From Pedobacter sp. W3I1 (GTDB lineage Bacteria > Bacteroidota > Bacteroidia > Sphingobacteriales > Sphingobacteriaceae): a stretch of 64,000 bases of DNA. This document shows positions 60,948 through 64,000 of this stretch, piece by piece; the first letter of the stretch is position 1, and each line of letters starts with the position of its first letter. The position numbers and the translations under genes are program-made. Location of the stretch: positions 3,410,001 through 3,474,000 of the forward strand of contig NZ_JAUSXN010000001.1 of assembly GCF_030816015.1 (NCBI RefSeq), given 5' to 3'. Under the pieces are notes generated by a model. The model was given only the letters and a program-made list of their open reading frames with translations, searched no databases and was not told the origin of the DNA.

Positions 60948-63900
60948 CTAAAAGCCAATGTTTATACCAATAGAAGCTGTTTTACTTAATGGCGCCGAAC
61001 CATAATCGCCCGATATGGCATAACTGGCATCGCCACTTACATTCGTATTCTGCGCTTCCGGGTTCGCGCCGCCCTTGTATTTATCGTGAGAGAAATAGTT
61101 TTCTAATGCCAAAAATATCCTTGCCGACGAAATGCCAGGGGTTTTGATCAATCCTTTCAGGTTATAGCCCAAAGTAATGTTCTGCACCCGAAAGAAATCA
61201 CTGGAGTAAACCCAATCAGATGTTACATTTGGATAGGTATAGGTTGCGCCTAATTTTCCCCTTGGTGCATCCGGATTAGGATTTGCCGCTGTCCAGTGGT
61301 CTCTCCATACGCCAAGAACATTTGCCGTTGTACTTCCCGAAAAGTCGATTGCACGGCCCAGGTATGAAAGTATAGATCCTCCATGCTGACCATACAACTG
61401 TATGCCCAAATCAAAATTTCCGTATTTAAAGTTGTTTGTCCAACCCCAGGTATATTTGGGAGAAGGCTGTCCACCAACTACTCTATCTGCAGCACTGATT
61501 TTCCCATCGCCATTGGTATCCACGTACTTGGCGTCTCCAACTTTTTGTCCGGATACCTTCGCTATGCTTGGATTGGCCATATCAGCAGCCGTTAAAATCC
61601 CATCTGTTTTGGTGATGTAATAGCTGAATGCAGCAAGCCCTTCCCTTAACAGGTATGGCGCATTGCTACCGCTATAGGCAGATGCGATTTCTATATCAGC
61701 ATGTGTTGGGCCAAGATCGGTTACGGTATTTTTATTAAAGGCAATATTGGCGCTCATAGACCAAGTGAAGTTGGCCGTTTTTACATTTACGGTATTGAGG
61801 CCGAACTCCAGGCCCTTGTTTACCACTGCACCTATATTCTGCAGACTTGTACTGAAACCGCTTGCAGATAATACGGGTAAGTTTAACAGCAGATCGGTAT
61901 TCTTTTTATGATAGGCATCGAAAGTGAAATTGATCCTGTTGGCCAAAAGGCTCAGGTCTACACCAAGATCATAAGTGTTTGATGTTTCCCATTTCAGTGC
62001 TTTGTTTGCAAGTCCGGAAACCACCTGACCAGTGGCCGTTATTGGCGTATTGCCACCAAATACATAGTTCGAATTTACCAGGGTGCTGATGGCATTGTAG
62101 TCGCCAATATTGTTGTTCCCCGATTTACCCCAGCTCAACCTTAGTTTTAACTCGCTGATGGCTTTAACATCTTTAAGAAAAGATTCTTCTGAAACCTTCC
62201 ATCCGGCAGATACTGAAGGAAAGGTTCCCCATCGGTTTTCGGAACCAAATTTAGAAGAGGCATCTCTTCTGATGGTACCAGATAAGAGGTACCTGTCTTT
62301 AAAAGCATATTGAAGCCTGCTGTAGTAAGAAAATAGCGTATTATTAGCAGCCGTCGATGTTCCTGTAGTGGTTACCCCGGCTGAGTTAGCAATGGCATTA
62401 CTTAAGGTTTTGATGATATCGTTGGCAAAACCTCCGGCCGTTGCAAGGCTTACCCCTTCGGTATGCACTATATTGTACGACACTCCTGCAATCGCTGAAA
62501 TCTTGTGGACACCGGCAATTGTTGTGCTATAGTTCAGCGTATTTTCGTTAAGAAAGTTTTGTTTCTTGGTTACTGCGTAAGAGCCGGTTGAGTAAAGACC
62601 GGGATTGGTTAACAAGGCCGATGCTGCACCAACGGTAACCTGATCGGATGTATATTTCGAGGTATTTCTGTCTACATTATCGTAATTTACGCTCGATCTT
62701 AATGACAGTCCTTTAACTATTTGATAATCTGCATATATCGAAGCCAATAGTCTTGAAGTTTTAACCTTGTTTACAGCAGTTTCCAGATAGGCATACGGAC
62801 TAATCAGCCTTGGGCTCGCCCAGGTGTAAGTACTGTTTCCATAAGCGCCGGAATTTAATCCTGCTGAACTTTCGACTACCGGCACCATCTGTAAAGCATT
62901 CATGAGCTGGTTATCCTTACCCTCGCCTGGCGGAGCATTATTAACAGAATATGATGGCGCAAGATTGATTCCGAATTTAAGTTTCTTGCTGGCATTCGCC
63001 TCCACATTAGCCCTTAAACCATAGTTCTTAAAATTGGAATTGATCAGTGTTCCGTTTTGATTAAGTACGTTGCCTGAAATAAAGTAGGTCACATTTTCTG
63101 ATCCTCCACTTGCCGAAACCTCATAATTTTGATAAGGTGCATGGGTAAAGATGGCATCCTGCCAATCTACATAATCAAGTCCGGGGTGTCCAGGCTGTGC
63201 CCATCTCGGATCGGTCATAAAAGAGGTGTTAATGGTACCTGGAGCAAGGCCTAAGATTGTAGCTCTTTCAGCGTTGGTCTGGGTAGCCGTTCTTCCGGTA
63301 CCAGAGGCTACCCATGCAGTGTTAGCCAGCTCTGTTGCCTGGGCAACCCATTCATCGGCACTCAGCATATCGACCTTTCTGGCTACCGAACTGATACCTG
63401 CATTCGCATTTACACTAATTCTGGGTTTCCCAGCAACACCTTTTTTGGTGGTGATAATCACTACCCCATTTGCGGCACGCGAACCGTAAATGGCCCCTGC
63501 TGCTGCATCTTTCAATACCTGAACACTCTCGATATCGTTTGGATTAAGGTTATCTAGTGGACTGTTTGAAATACCTCCGGAGGCATTTTGGCTGGCCACA
63601 TCTAATGGGAAGCCATCTAATACATAAAGTGGTTCGTTGCCTGCAGTGATGGAGCCAGCCCCACGTACCTGAATACTTAAACCAGCTCCGGGCGTGCCGC
63701 TTTGCTGCCTTACCTGAACGCCAGCCATCTGACCGATAAGCGCTTGCTCAACTCTTGATATCGGTTTTTCTTCTACTGCTTTTGCATTAAAAGTGGCTAC
63801 CGAACCTAGTACATCGCTTTTTCTCTGGGTACCATACCCTACCACAAGTACCTCTTCGAGCTTACTTTGATCAGGATCTAGTTTTACGGTAAGCGGCTGA

Positions 63901-64000
63901 CCGTTGTAAACCACTTCCTGGGTTTTATAACCTACATAGGTAAAAACCAAAGTAGGCTGATTTAGCTCAGTAACCAGTTGAAATTCGCCATCGAGATTTG
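60948..64000 (-). CDS. SusC/RagA-type TonB-dependent transporter 3, N-terminus cut by window edge
   Basis: The frame is open through base 64000, so the signal peptide and first part of the regulatory-like domain are missing; the visible start is LDGEFQLVTELNQPTLVF. TonB box region LEEVLVVGYGTQRK, plug motifs (PLYVLDGFPLDVASQN, GSRAANGVVIITTKKG) and a barrel ending KTASIGINIGF are complete. About 1017 residues are present. It transports glycan across the outer membrane with SusD 3 and probably has its promoter beyond the window. Confidence 0.95.
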   Translation of the reverse strand, partial: NLDGEFQLVTELNQPTLVFTYVGYKTQEVVYNGQPLTVKLDPDQSKLEEVLVVGYGTQRKSDVLGSVATFNAKAVEEKPISRVEQALIGQMAGVQVRQQSGTPGAGLSIQVRGAGSITAGNEPLYVLDGFPLDVASQNASGGISNSPLDNLNPNDIESVQVLKDAAAGAIYGSRAANGVVIITTKKGVAGKPRISVNANAGISSVARKVDMLSADEWVAQATELANTAWVASGTGRTATQTNAERATILGLAPGTINTSFMTDPRWAQPGHPGLDYVDWQDAIFTHAPYQNYEVSASGGSENVTYFISGNVLNQNGTLINSNFKNYGLRANVEANASKKLKFGINLAPSYSVNNAPPGEGKDNQLMNALQMVPVVESSAGLNSGAYGNSTYTWASPRLISPYAYLETAVNKVKTSRLLASIYADYQIVKGLSLRSSVNYDNVDRNTSKYTSDQVTVGAASALLTNPGLYSTGSYAVTKKQNFLNENTLNYSTTIAGVHKISAIAGVSYNIVHTEGVSLATAGGFANDIIKTLSNAIANSAGVTTTGTSTAANNTLFSYYSRLQYAFKDRYLLSGTIRRDASSKFGSENRWGTFPSVSAGWKVSEESFLKDVKAISELKLRLSWGKSGNNNIGDYNAISTLVNSNYVFGGNTPITATGQVVSGLANKALKWETSNTYDLGVDLSLLANRINFTFDAYHKKNTDLLLNLPVLSASGFSTSLQNIGAVVNKGLEFGLNTVNVKTANFTWSMSANIAFNKNTVTDLGPTHADIEIASAYSGSNAPYLLREGLAAFSYYITKTDGILTAADMANPSIAKVSGQKVGDAKYVDTNGDGKISAADRVVGGQPSPKYTWGWTNNFKYGNFDLGIQLYGQHGGSILSYLGRAIDFSGSTTANVLGVWRDHWTAANPNPDAPRGKLGATYTYPNVTSDWVYSSDFFRVQNITLGYNLKGLIKTPGISSARIFLALENYFSHDKYKGGANPEAQNTNVSGDASYAISGDYGSAPLSKTASIGINIGF

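Overview
The window looks like a chromosomal segment of a Bacteroidetes bacterium of the Sphingobacteriaceae, most like Pedobacter. The evidence is the SusC/SusD pairs, AT-rich intergenic DNA, the absence of Shine-Dalgarno sites, a textbook Bacteroidetes promoter (TTTG, 19 nt, TATATTTG) before a tRNA-Lys gene, and leaders of the AACCAAAT type before many starts. Genus is an inference from style, not from a marker gene.

From 1 to about 47 kb lies a large polysaccharide utilisation region aimed at plant pectin. Minus-strand blocks, from left to right, are: (i) a GH43-like enzyme cut by the window edge, a GH140 (apiosidase-type) enzyme, a beta-helix/barrel fusion and two tandem PL1 pectate lyases; (ii) SusC/SusD pair 1; (iii) SusC/SusD pair 2 with a surface lipoprotein; (iv) an L-fucose isomerase-like protein and a DUF3826 protein, divergent from an AraC regulator; (v) a run of GH20/GH67-like protein, GH63/GH142-like protein, GH28, GH95, GH2, a sodium:solute symporter and a DapA-type aldolase. 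The plus-strand block SDR, FAH hydrolase, mutarotase and lactonase, then an L-lactate dehydrogenase-type flavoenzyme, reads as most of a non-phosphorylative L-fucose/L-rhamnose route ending in pyruvate and L-lactate; the sugar dehydrogenase and sugar-acid dehydratase are not in the window. GH140, GH95, GH2, GH28 and the deoxysugar pathway together suggest a complex pectin such as rhamnogalacturonan II or apiose-bearing homogalacturonan (inference). Three to five promoter regions share a repeated sequence that looks like a common operator.

A galM-like mutarotase with a one-base frameshift, a HAD phosphatase and a Nudix-type sugar regulator follow at 47-50 kb.

The most unusual part is 50.0-57.6 kb. 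tRNA-Lys(TTT) has its last 17 nt repeated perfectly 7.5 kb downstream, so the DNA between is a tRNA-integrated genomic island. It carries no recognisable integrase, only two divergent gene groups: a DUF4209/HEPN-like protein with two small unknown proteins on one side, and a GHKL ATPase fused to a PD-(D/E)xK nuclease, a helix-turn-helix-like protein and a TIR-domain protein on the other. A perfect 11-bp dyad sits in the divergent promoter. This is a strong candidate for an undescribed anti-phage defence system, or two stacked systems.

After the island a further locus begins: an S1-type sulfatase, SusD 3 and SusC 3, the last running off the right edge.
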